Shown here in pieces: positions 1 to 9,950 of a DNA stretch of 32,303 nt (its first letter is position 1; each line of letters starts with the position of its first letter). A program made the translations under genes and the position numbers. The DNA comes from Aestuariivita sp. (lineage in GTDB: Bacteria > Pseudomonadota > Alphaproteobacteria > Rhodobacterales > Rhodobacteraceae). The stretch is from contig JAPORU010000014.1 of the NCBI GenBank assembly GCA_026710045.1, positions 1 through 32,303 of the forward strand, given 5' to 3'. Under the pieces are notes generated by a model that was not told the DNA's origin, did no database searches, and worked only from the letters and a program-made list of their open reading frames with translations.

Positions 1-39
1 CCGGCAAAGCGCAAGTGGGGGTGGAAGAGGGGCTCTTCC

Positions 40-112
40 GGTGGAGGGAACAGCAGAGGGCGCAGCCTCCGGCGGAGGGAACAGCAGAGGGCGCAGCCTC
101 CGGCGGAGGGCG
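40..112. repeat. 31-bp tandem repeat, about 2.3 copies
   Basis: A GC-rich unit beginning GGAGGGAACAGCAGAGGGCG recurs with an exact 31-base period (starts near 43, 74 and 105). The copies are nearly identical and contiguous with no spacers, so this is a local tandem duplication and not a CRISPR array. No convincing protein-coding reading covers it. Confidence 0.9.
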
Positions 113-940
113 ACAGGGTCCGTCCGAAGACACTGTTGAACCTTGGCCGCACGTTCTCCATTGCATAGGAGGACGGGCGGCTGGTGTGTCCGCGCGTCGA
201 CGAGTTGATGACGCACCCGGCGACACTCAATGTCATGACGCGTTTCGCCGCAATCGAGACGTCTGAGGGCATGCGGCACGGCGGATTGCCAAACGCCGGC
301 GGGAGCGCCGGGAGCACCGATCGGAGACACCGGACGGGGAGAGGGTCACCGGGAGAGGGTCACCGGGAGAGGGTCGCTCTCCATTCCTTCCCGAACAGCC
401 CGGAATAGCGCGGCGCGCCCTGTCCAGATCGGACGGCATCGCGCAGGCGGCGATCGAGACGCTCGAACCCGGCGCTCAAGTTGCTGGATCTTCCCGATCC
501 GATCTTCCCAATCAACTGTGTGCGCCTGGTCGCAACAAACGGCAGCCGGGCTGTGCGTTGACCGGTTGAAGGCCAACAGCACGGGGAGGAGGACGCAAGC
601 CGGGGCAGGGGATGGAGCGGGAGAGGTTGTGGCGCCCTGAGCGACAGGGCTCTCTATCGGGCGTCCGATCCACTCTTCATGCACAAGACGGCATTGGACG
701 ATCACAGGATCTGTGCGCAATACGGCACGCCCGAATGCCGACCCGGCCGCAATCGATCACGCGATGCCGATCGCACCCCCGGCCCGGAACCTGCGTAAGA
801 CTGTCATCTGAGACTGCTTGAATCCGCCGACAAGCGGTCGCCCAAAAATCCCCAAAATCCAGGTTTGGTGTACCACTACATTGTTTAAGACATTGAATGG
901 AAAGACTTTTTTCACAAGATGTTAAAGATGGGATAGGTTT
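113..940. other. GC-rich degenerate stretch, no recognisable gene
   Basis: About 830 bases contain only short overlapping open frames of arginine- and proline-rich, low-credibility sequence. A minus-strand frame around 346-720 has the feel of a badly frameshifted transposase, but I could not match it to a family. A 14-base tandem repeat lies inside it (337-375). I regard the stretch as IS debris by context only: it abuts the decayed transposase at 941-1694 and has the same composition. Confidence 0.4.
337..375. repeat. 14-bp tandem repeat, 2.8 copies
   Basis: The unit GGGAGAGGGTCACC is present at 337-350 and 351-364, with a partial third copy from 365. The copies are perfect. It lies in the degenerate GC-rich stretch and has no evident function. 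Confidence 0.9.
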
Positions 941-1694
941 TTAAAATGGTCGATTTATAACGGTTTTTTGACCCAATGTTAAACTTAGGAGAGGGATGGC
1001 CGCTTGACTGTCATGCAACGAGGTGGTTGACAACAGACAACGGATTGGAATATCCTCGTATGCCGCATCACTGTGCCGCTTGTCACCTTGCCCTTTCACG
1101 GTGTGACCTTTGGCCTTGCGTTTCACACCAATATCACAGGCCGTCGGCAAAGCGTTGATCATCTCCTTGAGAGACAAAGGGCCGCTCAACGGTTGAGCCA
1201 ATCGCGTCGGCTTTGGGGGACGTTCCCCGCCTTTCCGAGGGCGTCCACGTTTCTTGCTTTTCTGTTTCGGTGAGGCCGTCTTCTTCACAGGTGTCTTCCG
1301 CGCCTCACTCGCCGTCGAATCATGCGACAGGTGGCCAACAAGGGTCTCGGCATAAGCGCCTTAAATGAGGGCTGTGTGCATCGTCTCCGGCAAAGAGGTC
1401 TCTGCAAACCCGGCAAACGCCCGCAAAAACGTCGATTCACTGGGAAGAACTGAGACCCGCTCCCAACCACACAAAACGTCGCAACGTCGGGTCACACGGC
1501 AACCGATCCATTCAATCTCGGGTCGTGGGCATAGTCCAGATAAGCATAGTCCAGATAGCCTTGGCAATAAAGGAACGCGCCAACGCATATTGATCTTTTT
1601 GCGGGCGTCCGGGACTCGAGCGATGGCTTTGGAAAAACGTTTCGACTGGTTGCAGATCAAGCGCAGCAACAAAACGCTGGTGCTTATCGTTCAA
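941..1694 (-). mobile_element. Decayed IS transposase (DDE type, InsH/DUF772-like N-terminus)
   Basis: Minus-strand fragments in different frames line up as one transposase. The N-terminal part (from about 1694) reads GRPQKDQYALARSFIAKA, followed by PSESTF-RAFAGFAET, the pattern of the InsH-type N-terminal domain of IS4/IS5-superfamily transposases. The next fragment (1288 to 941) carries the linker KKRGRPRKG and then ALPTACDIGVKRKAKGHTVK and SLHDSQAAIPL, typical of the start of the DDE domain. The frame ends soon after, so the C-terminal catalytic part is missing. An internal 15-base duplication at 1529-1557 and at least two frame changes make it non-functional. Exact IS subgroup and ends could not be fixed; terminal inverted repeats were not identified. 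Confidence 0.75.
1529..1557. repeat. Tandem duplication inside decayed transposase
   Basis: GCATAGTCCAGATA occurs at 1529-1542 and again at 1544-1557, a 15-base period. In the minus-strand transposase reading it repeats the residues around IWTM, so it is an insertion into an otherwise family-like sequence. Confidence 0.85.
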
Positions 1695-1958
1695 CGGGCC
1701 GAGCTCAGTACGTCATGTCGGAAATAATTCCCCTTGGAAGCGATTCCAGATATGTGACAAGGTTGCTGATCAGGGCATGCTTCACATTCTTCTATATTGT
1801 TGTGGTTTCTTTTTTCATATATGAAGATGTGCGACATGTCCATTTTGCTTTTCAAAAAAATGCCCGAAAACGGAAAAAATTCGCTTAAATGTAGCGTTTT
1901 GCAAGTACCTCGGAATATCAGTGATTTATTCTAAAAATAATTCTTGGAAACTACCTAG

Positions 1959-3998
1959 ATGACAAAAGAGCGTGTGTTAAGCATCCCAGAAGAAATCGTG
2001 TTGATGCTTCTTAATGAACAGACCGGATATTTTTATTTGGTTGAAGGTTGGACTTTGAATTGCGTTATGGCCGGTGCGGCGCTCGCTGATTTGTCACTAC
2101 GGTCACGGATTGATACAGATGAAGAATCCCTTATATTGATTGACTCCTCGAAAACGAATGTGCCCGAACTTGATATTTGCTTGGCAGAAATCGTTAAACA
2201 AACTGAGCCCAAGGATACCCAATATTGGATTGAATACTTTTCTGTTTACTCGGAGACTATTATCGATTCATCCCTAAGGCGACTCGTAGACTCGGATATA
2301 TTGATACGTCATGATGGCGGTTTCTACTCTTTTTCTTCTCCCAAGTTGAAGGCAGATGAAGAAAGTTTAAACCAAGACATCAAAGTACGCATCGAAGAAG
2401 TTATCTTCACCGACAACATTCCTAACCCCAGAGACTCCTTGATTGTGGGTCTTCTCAAGGCCTGTGATGTCCTTCGCTTTATCTTTGATCTGGACGAAGA
2501 ACGAGAAAGCCGAATCGATTCCATTTGCAAAATTGAACTGATCAACCGAAGAATCAGTATGGGCGTTGAGCAAACGATTATTACGCCCTTACAACGGCAG
2601 ACACCGTTGAGTCGCAATCTACCACAGGTGTATCTTCGAGATATTTTAAAAAATCCACATACGAAAGATGGTAATCTCCCCGCTCTATTTGCAAAGTTTT
2701 CGGAAAAATTTGGTCCTGTCTTTGAACTTAATGGGCCCTTTCTCAAGCCAATGACATTTTTGGTGGGAGGAGACATCAATAGATGGGTACACAGAAATGC
2801 GCGGATGTACATGACGTCGGGGAACTATTTCCGCCAACTTGAAGTGGCATGTGGAGCACAGAATCTCATTACTTCCGTAGATGGCGCTGATCATTTCAGA
2901 ATGCGGAAAGTGATGAAAAATGTCTATTCGATCGAGAAATTTGATGAACGGATCAAAGATGTATGTTGGTTAACGCAGAAATTTATGACGGATCAAGGGT
3001 GGAGAAAGGGCACGGAAATTAATGTAAAGCGTGATACACGACTGCTGATCAACAAGCAGATGACCAACATTCTTGTAGACACGGATACACAAGACATCTT
3101 TGACGAATTGGTCAAATGGAAAGAAAGAGCGTCTAACTGTTATGTAGGACATCTTCTTCCAACCTTCTTTGCTAGAACTCCGGCAATGAAACGGCGATTT
3201 AATCTCTTGAACGAGTTTGCACAACGAATTCAACAAAATCACACACCTTTCCAACGTGAAGGGGCCACGCGCGAACTCGCTGATGATTTATATAGTTTGC
3301 ACAACAGTGACCCACAATTTATGCCTGAACAAAATCTTACCTTTATGCTTGCTGCGGCGCCGGTGCTTCAAAGTATTTATGTCGGCGACCTCTTGGGATT
3401 CGCAGTATACGAAATGGCGAAGAACCCACATATCACCGAACAGATTCGAGATGAAGCCAATGTCATCTTTGATTCGAACACATATGGTCAAGACCAAAAA
3501 TTTTCAGAGATGTCTCACGATGTTACACGACGTTTTCTCATGGAATGCTTACGACTGTATCCTGTCGTTAGTATGCAAGTTCGAAATGTAGCAAATTCAT
3601 GTGTTGTCGAAAATTTTTCACTACCCCTTGGACAACGTATTCATATTGTTCAAACGGCGCCACACTATATGAGTGAGCATTTTCCAGAACCCTATAAATT
3701 CGATATTGATCGTTATTCTGAACCTCGGAATGAGCATAAGCAGTCGGCCTATGCACCCTATGGATTGGGCACACATATTTGTGTCGGAATGAATTGGATG
3801 AATTTACAAATGATGGCGTCAATACTTCTGATTGCTTACCACTATGAGTTCAAACCGATTCCAAAGAAACATCATCTAAAAATTAATCCTTTTCCGACAC
3901 TCTCTGTGACTGAAAAACTAAAAATTGGCATCGCCAATCAGATCCGTGAAATACCCGTTCAGAAATTTCGAGAAATCACGAACACTCAATCACGTTAA
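1959..3998 (+). CDS. GPP34 (GOLPH3-like) domain fused to an atypical cytochrome P450
   Basis: The protein has 679 residues, against about 400-460 for a usual bacterial P450. Residues about 4-205 match the GPP34 pattern: LSIPEEIVLMLL near the start, then WTLNCVMAGAALADLSLRSR (31-50), ID-DEESLILID, and a helical C-terminal part with RDSLIVGLLKACDVL (158-172). This domain binds PI4P and membranes in the eukaryotic GOLPH3/Vps74 proteins. Residues about 220-670 are a P450: DGADHFRMRKVM (C-helix region), the K-helix ExxR as E529-CL-R532, and the heme loop YAPYGLGTHICVG with the ligand Cys608. The I-helix reads LAAAPVLQS (about 464-472), without the usual acid-Thr pair, recalling peroxygenase or isomerase-type P450s. 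No ferredoxin or reductase gene is adjacent. The ATG has only a weak upstream GGAAA. The gene is AT-richer than its surroundings. Domain calls are from sequence patterns; the membrane-tethering role is inferred. Confidence 0.85.
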   Translation: MTKERVLSIPEEIVLMLLNEQTGYFYLVEGWTLNCVMAGAALADLSLRSRIDTDEESLILIDSSKTNVPELDICLAEIVKQTEPKDTQYWIEYFSVYSETIIDSSLRRLVDSDILIRHDGGFYSFSSPKLKADEESLNQDIKVRIEEVIFTDNIPNPRDSLIVGLLKACDVLRFIFDLDEERESRIDSICKIELINRRISMGVEQTIITPLQRQTPLSRNLPQVYLRDILKNPHTKDGNLPALFAKFSEKFGPVFELNGPFLKPMTFLVGGDINRWVHRNARMYMTSGNYFRQLEVACGAQNLITSVDGADHFRMRKVMKNVYSIEKFDERIKDVCWLTQKFMTDQGWRKGTEINVKRDTRLLINKQMTNILVDTDTQDIFDELVKWKERASNCYVGHLLPTFFARTPAMKRRFNLLNEFAQRIQQNHTPFQREGATRELADDLYSLHNSDPQFMPEQNLTFMLAAAPVLQSIYVGDLLGFAVYEMAKNPHITEQIRDEANVIFDSNTYGQDQKFSEMSHDVTRRFLMECLRLYPVVSMQVRNVANSCVVENFSLPLGQRIHIVQTAPHYMSEHFPEPYKFDIDRYSEPRNEHKQSAYAPYGLGTHICVGMNWMNLQMMASILLIAYHYEFKPIPKKHHLKINPFPTLSVTEKLKIGIANQIREIPVQKFREITNTQSR

Positions 3999-4117
3999 TG
4001 TCAATGATGCTTGGAACGAGTGGCAAGAGCCAGAAGCGAAATACGCGGCGCTGAGGCAATCTACGGCACTTATGCTTGGTAATGCGGGGAAGCGTTGGAT
4101 TATTGTGTGCGTTACAA

Positions 4118-4143
4118 GACGCGTTTCAGCGTCCGCTCTTTTT
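4118..4143 (+). terminator. Possible terminator for the P450 gene
   Basis: A short stem GACGC/GCGTC (4118-4122 and 4129-4133) is followed by CGCTCTTTTT on the plus strand. It overlaps the last codons of the convergent exporter gene. The stem is only 5 bp, so it is weak support for a Rho-independent terminator. Confidence 0.3.
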
Positions 4144-6441
4144 GTCGAATTTCATTAACAATGGGGGAAACAGAAGAAAATCGGCTATTAATGCAATTAC
4201 GACGGTACAGCCCACCAGCACACCAAGGGTTTGATTGGTTGCCAGTCCCGATACACCAAAAACAAAAAATCCTAATGCGAAAATTAGCGTAGTGGTCAGT
4301 AACGGTCGACCAACAAGCTTGAAGGTTGGCAAAATAGCTTCATCCGGTGTCTTACCCTCCGCCCGTGATTTCTGATACTTGGACAAGAGATGGATGGTAT
4401 CGTCCACCACGATACCGAAAGCAACGGCGGTCACAATGGATGCGGCAATTGTCACAGTTCCGAAGGCATAACCCCAAGCCCCCATTGCCATAATTGCTGG
4501 TAGGAAATTCGGTACCAAACTCAGTAGTCCCATGCGCACGCTCTTAAATACAAAGATTAGGAGTAGGGAAACAATGGACATGGCAATAAATGTGCCCATC
4601 AGCATCCTTACGATATTCCTCATCACGGAATAAGCACCGACAATGGTTACGCCCGTCGCTCCGCTTGCCATGGCCGGTGCATTTTCTCGCAACCAAACTT
4701 GCGCTCTTTCATCAAACTCAATCTGTTCCCGAACTGACATCTTAGTCACTGCGACGGTCATACGGCTCGCCGAACGCTCAAAATTTATGAGGTTATTCAT
4801 ATCACGTCCGATCGGCAGAGAAAATTCATATAGAACCAAATATTGCGCGGCGAGTTCGGAGTTTTCAGGAAGAACGTAGGATCCTGGGACATCACCGTGG
4901 AGATTTTGATTAAGGCGCTTCATGATATCGGCAACCGACGTTACATGCGATACCTCTGGCTGATTTCGGAGCCATTCCGCAAAGGAATCGACTTTTTGTA
5001 AATACTCCTTGTCTGTGATTCCACCGGTTCGACCAGAATTTAACGAATATTCAAAGGTATCCAGCCCAGCAAAATTTTCAGCGATGAAATCAGCAGATTG
5101 TCGTACTTCAGAACTGTTGTCCAGCAGGTCGATATTTGTGTCATTCAATTCAATCCGAGAGATCCCGACCGCACTGACAACCGACAATATGGCGAACGCC
5201 CCAAGTAGGCTGTTGTGGTTGGAGATAACGAACTTTGCGAGATATTCGAAGAGTCCATTCTTGCCATTATATTGCGTTACCGGCACACGCATCGGTGTGA
5301 TCGCCAAAAAAGCCGGCAGAAGCGTGATCGAGAAGAAAAACGCATTCATAGCCCCAAATGCAACAATATTGCCCATCACCTGGAATGCGGGCATTTCGGA
5401 AAAATTAAGACTCAGAAAACCAATCGCAGTGGTGAGCGACGTTAGAAAAATCGGACGCACATTAATCTGCATGGCGTGAACGATTGCCACTCTTTTCTCA
5501 AGCCCCTCCCGCATTCCGTTCCTCACACTCTGAATAAGATGTACGGAGTGGGCAACAGCGATTGCCATCAGCACAAACACGGTCGCACCACTTTCGGCAT
5601 AAAACTTGAGACCAGCCCAGCCAGCAAATCCAAAGCTTGATACCATTACGGCCATGAGCATCACAAGAATTCCAACAACACCCCAGACAGAACGCAGCAA
5701 GATGAAAGCGACAAGCACCATAGTTGCGAAGGCAATCGGAGCGAGAAGAGACATATCTTCTTCCAATGCCGTACGCACCGCGTCGTTGAGCGGCAATTCA
5801 CCATATATATAGTAATTTATCTGCGGATGAGCGGCACGTTGGACATTGATGAGGTTGTAGAGAGCATCAACCACTTCAACCTTTGTTTCTTCTCGGCCCT
5901 CAATTGGCAGTTCGAGACTTACGATCAAACCAGCTAAACGACCGTCACGAGAAACAAAGCGACCGGATATTTCTTCAAAAGTGAGTGCAATTTCCTTGAT
6001 CTGCTCAAGACTGGATTGATCAAGCAGAGCCTCTGCGCTGATCAGCGGTTGAACAATGATACCGTTCTCATCGCCCCTAGAATGCAAGTGATTTGTTATG
6101 GAATCAATACGTACCGAAAACGGTGTTTGCCATAACGCTTCGGTTAATTGTTCGACTACAACCAGCGAGTCGCGCGTGAACAGAGTGTCGCCCGGCGGTT
6201 CGACAACAACGAGCACACTGTCGGACAGCGCATAAATCTCTTCAAACTGTTCCAGCTTGACCAAATGTGGATCATTATCATTAAAATGATTTCGGATACC
6301 AACGTTGACAGTGGTCAGATTCGGTATACCCGCAGCAAACACTGCGATCAGCAAAACACTGAAGATCATGGTCACCAAGTATCGGCTTACAATCAAAGCG
6401 TAAAAGCGGTCAAAAAAGCCTGATTCAGTTTCAGATACCAT
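4126..6441 (-). CDS. MMPL/RND-superfamily exporter
   Basis: This 771-residue membrane protein has the two-fold RND repeat. TM1 lies at about 20-40, with a large extracytoplasmic domain (about 41-230) and a TM bundle at 231-380. A second membrane helix at about 410-428, a second soluble loop (about 430-605) and a second bundle at 606-765 follow. The signature VVDDTIHLLSKY (678-689) and the parallel AVAHSVHLIQS in the first half are typical of the 'predicted exporter' MMPL family (COG1033-like), whose members move lipids, hopanoids or other hydrophobic compounds across the inner membrane. An AAAAGG-like ribosome site lies about 12 bases before the ATG. It converges with the P450 gene, leaving only about 130 bases between stop codons, so the two are neighbours but not an operon. 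The substrate is unknown. Confidence 0.88.
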   Translation of the reverse strand: MVSETESGFFDRFYALIVSRYLVTMIFSVLLIAVFAAGIPNLTTVNVGIRNHFNDNDPHLVKLEQFEEIYALSDSVLVVVEPPGDTLFTRDSLVVVEQLTEALWQTPFSVRIDSITNHLHSRGDENGIIVQPLISAEALLDQSSLEQIKEIALTFEEISGRFVSRDGRLAGLIVSLELPIEGREETKVEVVDALYNLINVQRAAHPQINYYIYGELPLNDAVRTALEEDMSLLAPIAFATMVLVAFILLRSVWGVVGILVMLMAVMVSSFGFAGWAGLKFYAESGATVFVLMAIAVAHSVHLIQSVRNGMREGLEKRVAIVHAMQINVRPIFLTSLTTAIGFLSLNFSEMPAFQVMGNIVAFGAMNAFFFSITLLPAFLAITPMRVPVTQYNGKNGLFEYLAKFVISNHNSLLGAFAILSVVSAVGISRIELNDTNIDLLDNSSEVRQSADFIAENFAGLDTFEYSLNSGRTGGITDKEYLQKVDSFAEWLRNQPEVSHVTSVADIMKRLNQNLHGDVPGSYVLPENSELAAQYLVLYEFSLPIGRDMNNLINFERSASRMTVAVTKMSVREQIEFDERAQVWLRENAPAMASGATGVTIVGAYSVMRNIVRMLMGTFIAMSIVSLLLIFVFKSVRMGLLSLVPNFLPAIMAMGAWGYAFGTVTIAASIVTAVAFGIVVDDTIHLLSKYQKSRAEGKTPDEAILPTFKLVGRPLLTTTLIFALGFFVFGVSGLATNQTLGVLVGCTVVIALIADFLLFPPLLMKFDKKSGR

Positions 6442-6794
6442 AAAATCTGTGCCTTTTCATGTGTGTTGCCATGAGAACCATACTTTTAGATGGCGGGTCA
6501 TGAACAAAGAAAGAACAGAGATGATAGGCCAAAGATCGTCACTAGTTATCCCCGTTTTCGATATGCCTCATCATGACAAGTGATTTTATGAACGCCTCAA
6601 AAAATTTAAGATTTTCTATAACGTGAATCACCGTATGCCATATCTGAGCGCTAACTACGAATTGGCGATCTATAGAGTGGGTCATCCGATGCATAAACTC
6701 GAAAATTTTGACCCAAAAATTTCACATTCGTATGAACATATTTATAATCGATATCGCGTCGAAATCTTCTTAACCCGTTCTATTTTCCACTAAA
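6442..6794. other. Intergenic region between exporter and ssb
   Basis: About 350 AT-rich bases between the start of the exporter gene and the end of ssb, both on the minus strand. It must hold the exporter promoter, but no clear -35/-10 pair, RNA gene or strong hairpin was seen. Confidence 0.6.
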
Positions 6795-7310
6795 TTAGAA
6801 TGGAATTTCGTCATCGATTTCGTTCATGAAGTTGTTATCATCGGAAAAACTGGTGCCTTCAGTAGAACGTGATGATTCTTGAGGAAATCCCGTCCGATTC
6901 TCCTGACTTTTCATGTAACCGCTAGGGCGGTCATCACCACCTCGTCCTGCGCTCGAATCCCGTCGATCAAGAAAAACGACTTCGCCACTATAGGAACGAA
7001 GAACGACTTCCGTCGTATACTTGTCCTGGCCGGAATTATCTTGCCACTTTCGAGTTTCAAGTTTTCCTTCAATATATACCTTGGAACCTTTACGAAGAAA
7101 CTGTTCGACAATGCGTACCAAATTTTCATTGAAAATAGCCACGCGGTGCCATTCAGTTCGTTCACGACGCTCACCCGACTCACGATCCTTCCAACTTTCG
7201 GACGTAGCAACAGTTAGGTTGCAAATTTTATTTCCAAATTGCGACGTGCGTACCTCGGGATCCTTCCCAAGATTACCGACAAGGATGACTTTGTTTATGG
7301 ATCCACTCAT
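6795..7310 (-). CDS. ssb: Single-stranded DNA-binding protein
   Basis: The product is a 171-residue SSB. The OB-fold begins [19 protein letters not shown] and continues through [15 protein letters not shown] and [17 protein letters not shown], the classic bacterial SSB core (about 1-115). A flexible Gly/Ser/Asp-rich tail ends in the acidic tip DDEIPF, which docks replication and repair partners. The longer in-frame start at 7343 is rejected: the ATG at 7310 follows GGGAGAAGAA at ideal spacing and gives the standard N-terminus. SSB coats single-stranded DNA in replication, recombination and repair. Alphaproteobacteria often have ssb between uvrA and gyrA; here it is flanked by an exporter gene and IS debris, so its neighbourhood is rearranged. 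Confidence 0.96.
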   Translation of the reverse strand: MSGSINKVILVGNLGKDPEVRTSQFGNKICNLTVATSESWKDRESGERRERTEWHRVAIFNENLVRIVEQFLRKGSKVYIEGKLETRKWQDNSGQDKYTTEVVLRSYSGEVVFLDRRDSSAGRGGDDRPSGYMKSQENRTGFPQESSRSTEGTSFSDDNNFMNEIDDEIPF

Positions 7311-7439
7311 TTCTTCTCCCACAACTAAGATGCAAGAACACACTTTCTATACAGAAATAACATTCAATTATTGGCGTCAGAACTGCATTCGCACAGTCGA
7401 ACACCTAAACCGATAATCAACGAATTTATACTCGAATAA

Positions 7440-7800
7440 TTTTGATCTCGCAAATACATAATCGCTATTGGTTATTGGTTTATTGCCGACTTAGGTTCTT
7501 TCATGCGTTTCACTTTTCTGATCGCCGCATTGATCTATACCACTTTTGCGATCACCTGAGAGCCTCTTATGAGAACCGTGGTCAAGCCGATACAACAAAT
7601 TCTGTGTGTGCCGTCTCGGATCGTCTTGTTCCCCCGTTTATACGGTTCTTGACTTTTGCATGCGTGGTTGACGAATCCGACCGGTCTATCGCATGTTCCT
7701 GTCCTTTCTTTTGCTGCGCGTCCGCCGGCATCATAAGAATACGTCCAGGTCGACCATCGCATCCATCGATCGCGCACCAGCGCCGCCCAGCTCTTATCCG
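7440..7800. other. Non-coding junction region with an IS-end-like fragment
   Basis: No family-like protein was recognised. The stretch 7617-7632 (CGGATCGTCTTGTTCC) closely resembles 9950-9965 (CGGATCGTCTCGTTCC) beside the IS5-family remnant, and both places also carry CCGTTTATAC nearby, in swapped order. This suggests a second partial end of the same element. Confidence 0.4.
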
Positions 7801-9203
7801 GTTCGGTTGACCAAGTGTGTCTTGGCCGCGTGACCCCTATGCCCCATTCGGGTCTCCGCGATGTTCGTGTCTTTCTGGAGGGATGGGACCCATCTGAAAG
7901 AACGGTGTCCTGGCGTGAAGACGAACCAAGGCTCTAAACGGTCGCACATCCAACCCGGTGTTCTCAGACCACCCCGTCCGGTCGCCTGCGTGTTCACAGT
8001 GTCTTTTACCCGCCTCATGCCGGTTGACCGGATCGCACCGGTGGGAACAATCCCCAACGTTGCGGAGCGCCACAGCGCGATCAACCGTTTCCGCGGCCCG
8101 GATCCTATCAAAAGGCAACGATCCCGCGCGTGCGGGACCGACCATCCCGCGCACTCACATACCCTTGATGCCATTGCGACAAGGCACTCTGGGGTTGATG
8201 GCGCAGCCAACGCACCCGAACGTCCTGCGCCATCGGGACCCGATGCTTGCGCACCATCGCGTTGCCGCACGTGCGGATGCCCGGATCGTGGTCTATAACG
8301 ACCACGCGCGAAGGGAACGGGCGCAAGGCCGGCCAGACTCGCCAATTCACGGCGATTGTTGGGCGATTGTTGGGTGATTGTTGAACGTACGATAAAACAG
8401 TTCAACGGTGAGCAACACCGCATCCTTCGGCCCGATGCCCCGCAACCGTGTCCGCGCCATAGCCGTTTCGAAATCCGCCGTACCCCGTAGCCTCTTCTTC
8501 TCCGCCTCAACCGCCGTCAACCGCTCTCCCATCCCCTTCAGAAGCATCAGGATATCCCGGATCTCGTCGACCCGCCGTGGTGGGAATGACGGGCCATACC
8601 CCGTCATCATCGCAGCTAACCGGGCCTCGAACTCCGGATGCGCGGGGTTCACCTTCGGAATCCCGTGCAACCGCAGACGGCCACCGATACGATTGCGATA
8701 CCGGTGCCGCTCACGAACAAGACGCTCCCGATGACGCAGCAACCGCTTGGCATCCTCTTCCGCGACCATCGGAACCCGAACCGGGGATCGTGCGTCCCGA
8801 TCGCCACCGTCCTCTCACCTCCCACGCCTTCAGCGCCCGTACCCTTTTCCGGGCATCCATCCGATCCGTCTTCGGCTTCTTCTTGCGGCGCACCACCTCC
8901 AGGCTCGCCGGATCACACACGATCCCCGCCACCGGCTCCCCTTCAAGACGGCGCATCCGCCAGCTTAATCCGCAACTCATCCACGTCATGCGGTACCCGC
9001 GTATGGAGACGGGTCTTCGGGGTCTCGGTCGGATACCCGATCGCCAGAACCCACGTCGTATTGCTTACTTCCAATGCCGCATATATTGTGATAACCGTTT
9101 CTCCGATAGGGGGTTTTAGACATGATACATCCAGTGTCTTCTCCTCTTGTCCGGCAAGGGGTGGGTGAAAGATGACCGTTGCCACTTCAGAGTGATGCTT
9201 CAC
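7800..9203 (-). mobile_element. Decayed IS110-family element
   Basis: Minus-strand fragments reconstruct one IS110-type transposase. From about 9095 it reads ALEVSNTTWVLAIGYPTETP (N-terminal DEDD/RuvC-like domain). After a frame change comes PVAGIVCDPASLEVVRRKKK and PKTDRMDARK, then VAEEDAKRLLRHRERLVRER and AMARTRLRGIGPKDAVLLT. The Tnp_20-type C-terminus follows as RRELASLAGLAPVPF and, in yet another frame, WLRHQPQSALSQW. At least three frame shifts and an 11-base triplication (8352-8383) break it. IS110 elements lack classical inverted repeats, so the ends given are approximate. The GC content is higher than in the neighbouring resident genes. Confidence 0.85.
8352..8383. repeat. 11-bp tandem triplication inside IS110 remnant
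   Basis: The unit GCGATTGTTGG is present three times in a row (8352, 8363 and 8374, the last with one change). In the transposase it inserts extra residues between FNN and RRELASL, which are normally contiguous in this group as I recall it. Confidence 0.85.
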
Positions 9204-9369
9204 CCGTGTTTCCGCTATACAAAGGCCGTCCGAATGAACCGGCTGGGCGCGATGCGGTCAGGCGTGTCCGTCTCGTCCAATTCCGTCTTCACCAGACCGT
9301 CACAATACAACAACCCGGTTCTCATGGTATCTGAATCATAATGCATTGTCTCACTTTTATTCATTTCTT

Positions 9370-9935
9370 TCAATGTGTTAGGCCCCTTGCAACTCGGCGA
9401 AGAAGAAACCGGCCGGCCGCAAACAGTACCCAGCCTATGAGGCCCATGAACGCTCCAGGGTCCGTTTCCCATCGTTTGCCCGGCGCTGGCACCCCGACCG
9501 TCACGGCCAACCCGGCGCATGTCCGCTCCCCAACCCAGCGGCGGGACAGGACGGTGACACGCGTGATAGTATTGGGTTTCTGTCGAATCTCCAGGAAATC
9601 CGGAATTCCCCTCTCCCGCAACCGGGAGCGCCGCTTCTCACCCGCATACCCACCATCCGCCCCGAGTTTCAGGACCGCCGGTGCCTCCATCCTGCACGCG
9701 AAAACACCGGTGTCACGTCCCGCATGAAAGGAGGTCTGTATCGGTGTAAAGGGCGGACACCCTTTCGGAATGGCACGCCACCGACATCCAGTCCGGTCGC
9801 GCGCACAGAGTGAAGGGCCTTGATACACGTGCGCAACGGTGCGGGGACGACCCCGTAAACAGGGCGGCGGACGGAACGGCTCGATCCCATCCCATTCCGC
9901 ATCTGTCCCATCGCTTTCCTATCGGGATGTTGTCC
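9370..9935 (-). mobile_element. Decayed IS5-family element
   Basis: Minus-strand reading from about 9930 gives DAEWDGIEPFRPP and LRGRPRT, then TGCRWRAIPKGCPPFTPIQT, KLGADGGYAGEKRRSRLRER and VLSRRWVGERTCAGL. This is the order of an IS5-family (IS427/IS1031-like) DDE transposase, including the YAGEK and RRWVVER-type motifs near the catalytic residues. Frame changes occur after DAEW...RPRT and in the middle, and a stretch between RDTG and the KLGADGG block appears lost. It is not functional. Its upstream end runs directly into the lytic transglycosylase reading frame. Confidence 0.8.
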
Positions 9936-9950
9936 GTTTATACGCATCAC

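Noticed and set aside
40-112. Possible CRISPR array from regularly spaced repeats
   Set aside because: The repeats are contiguous with no unique spacers and only about two copies; there are no cas genes.
346-720. Possible IS66-like protein on the minus strand (LERR segment)
   Set aside because: Only a few residues resemble the family and no second motif could be found in any frame.
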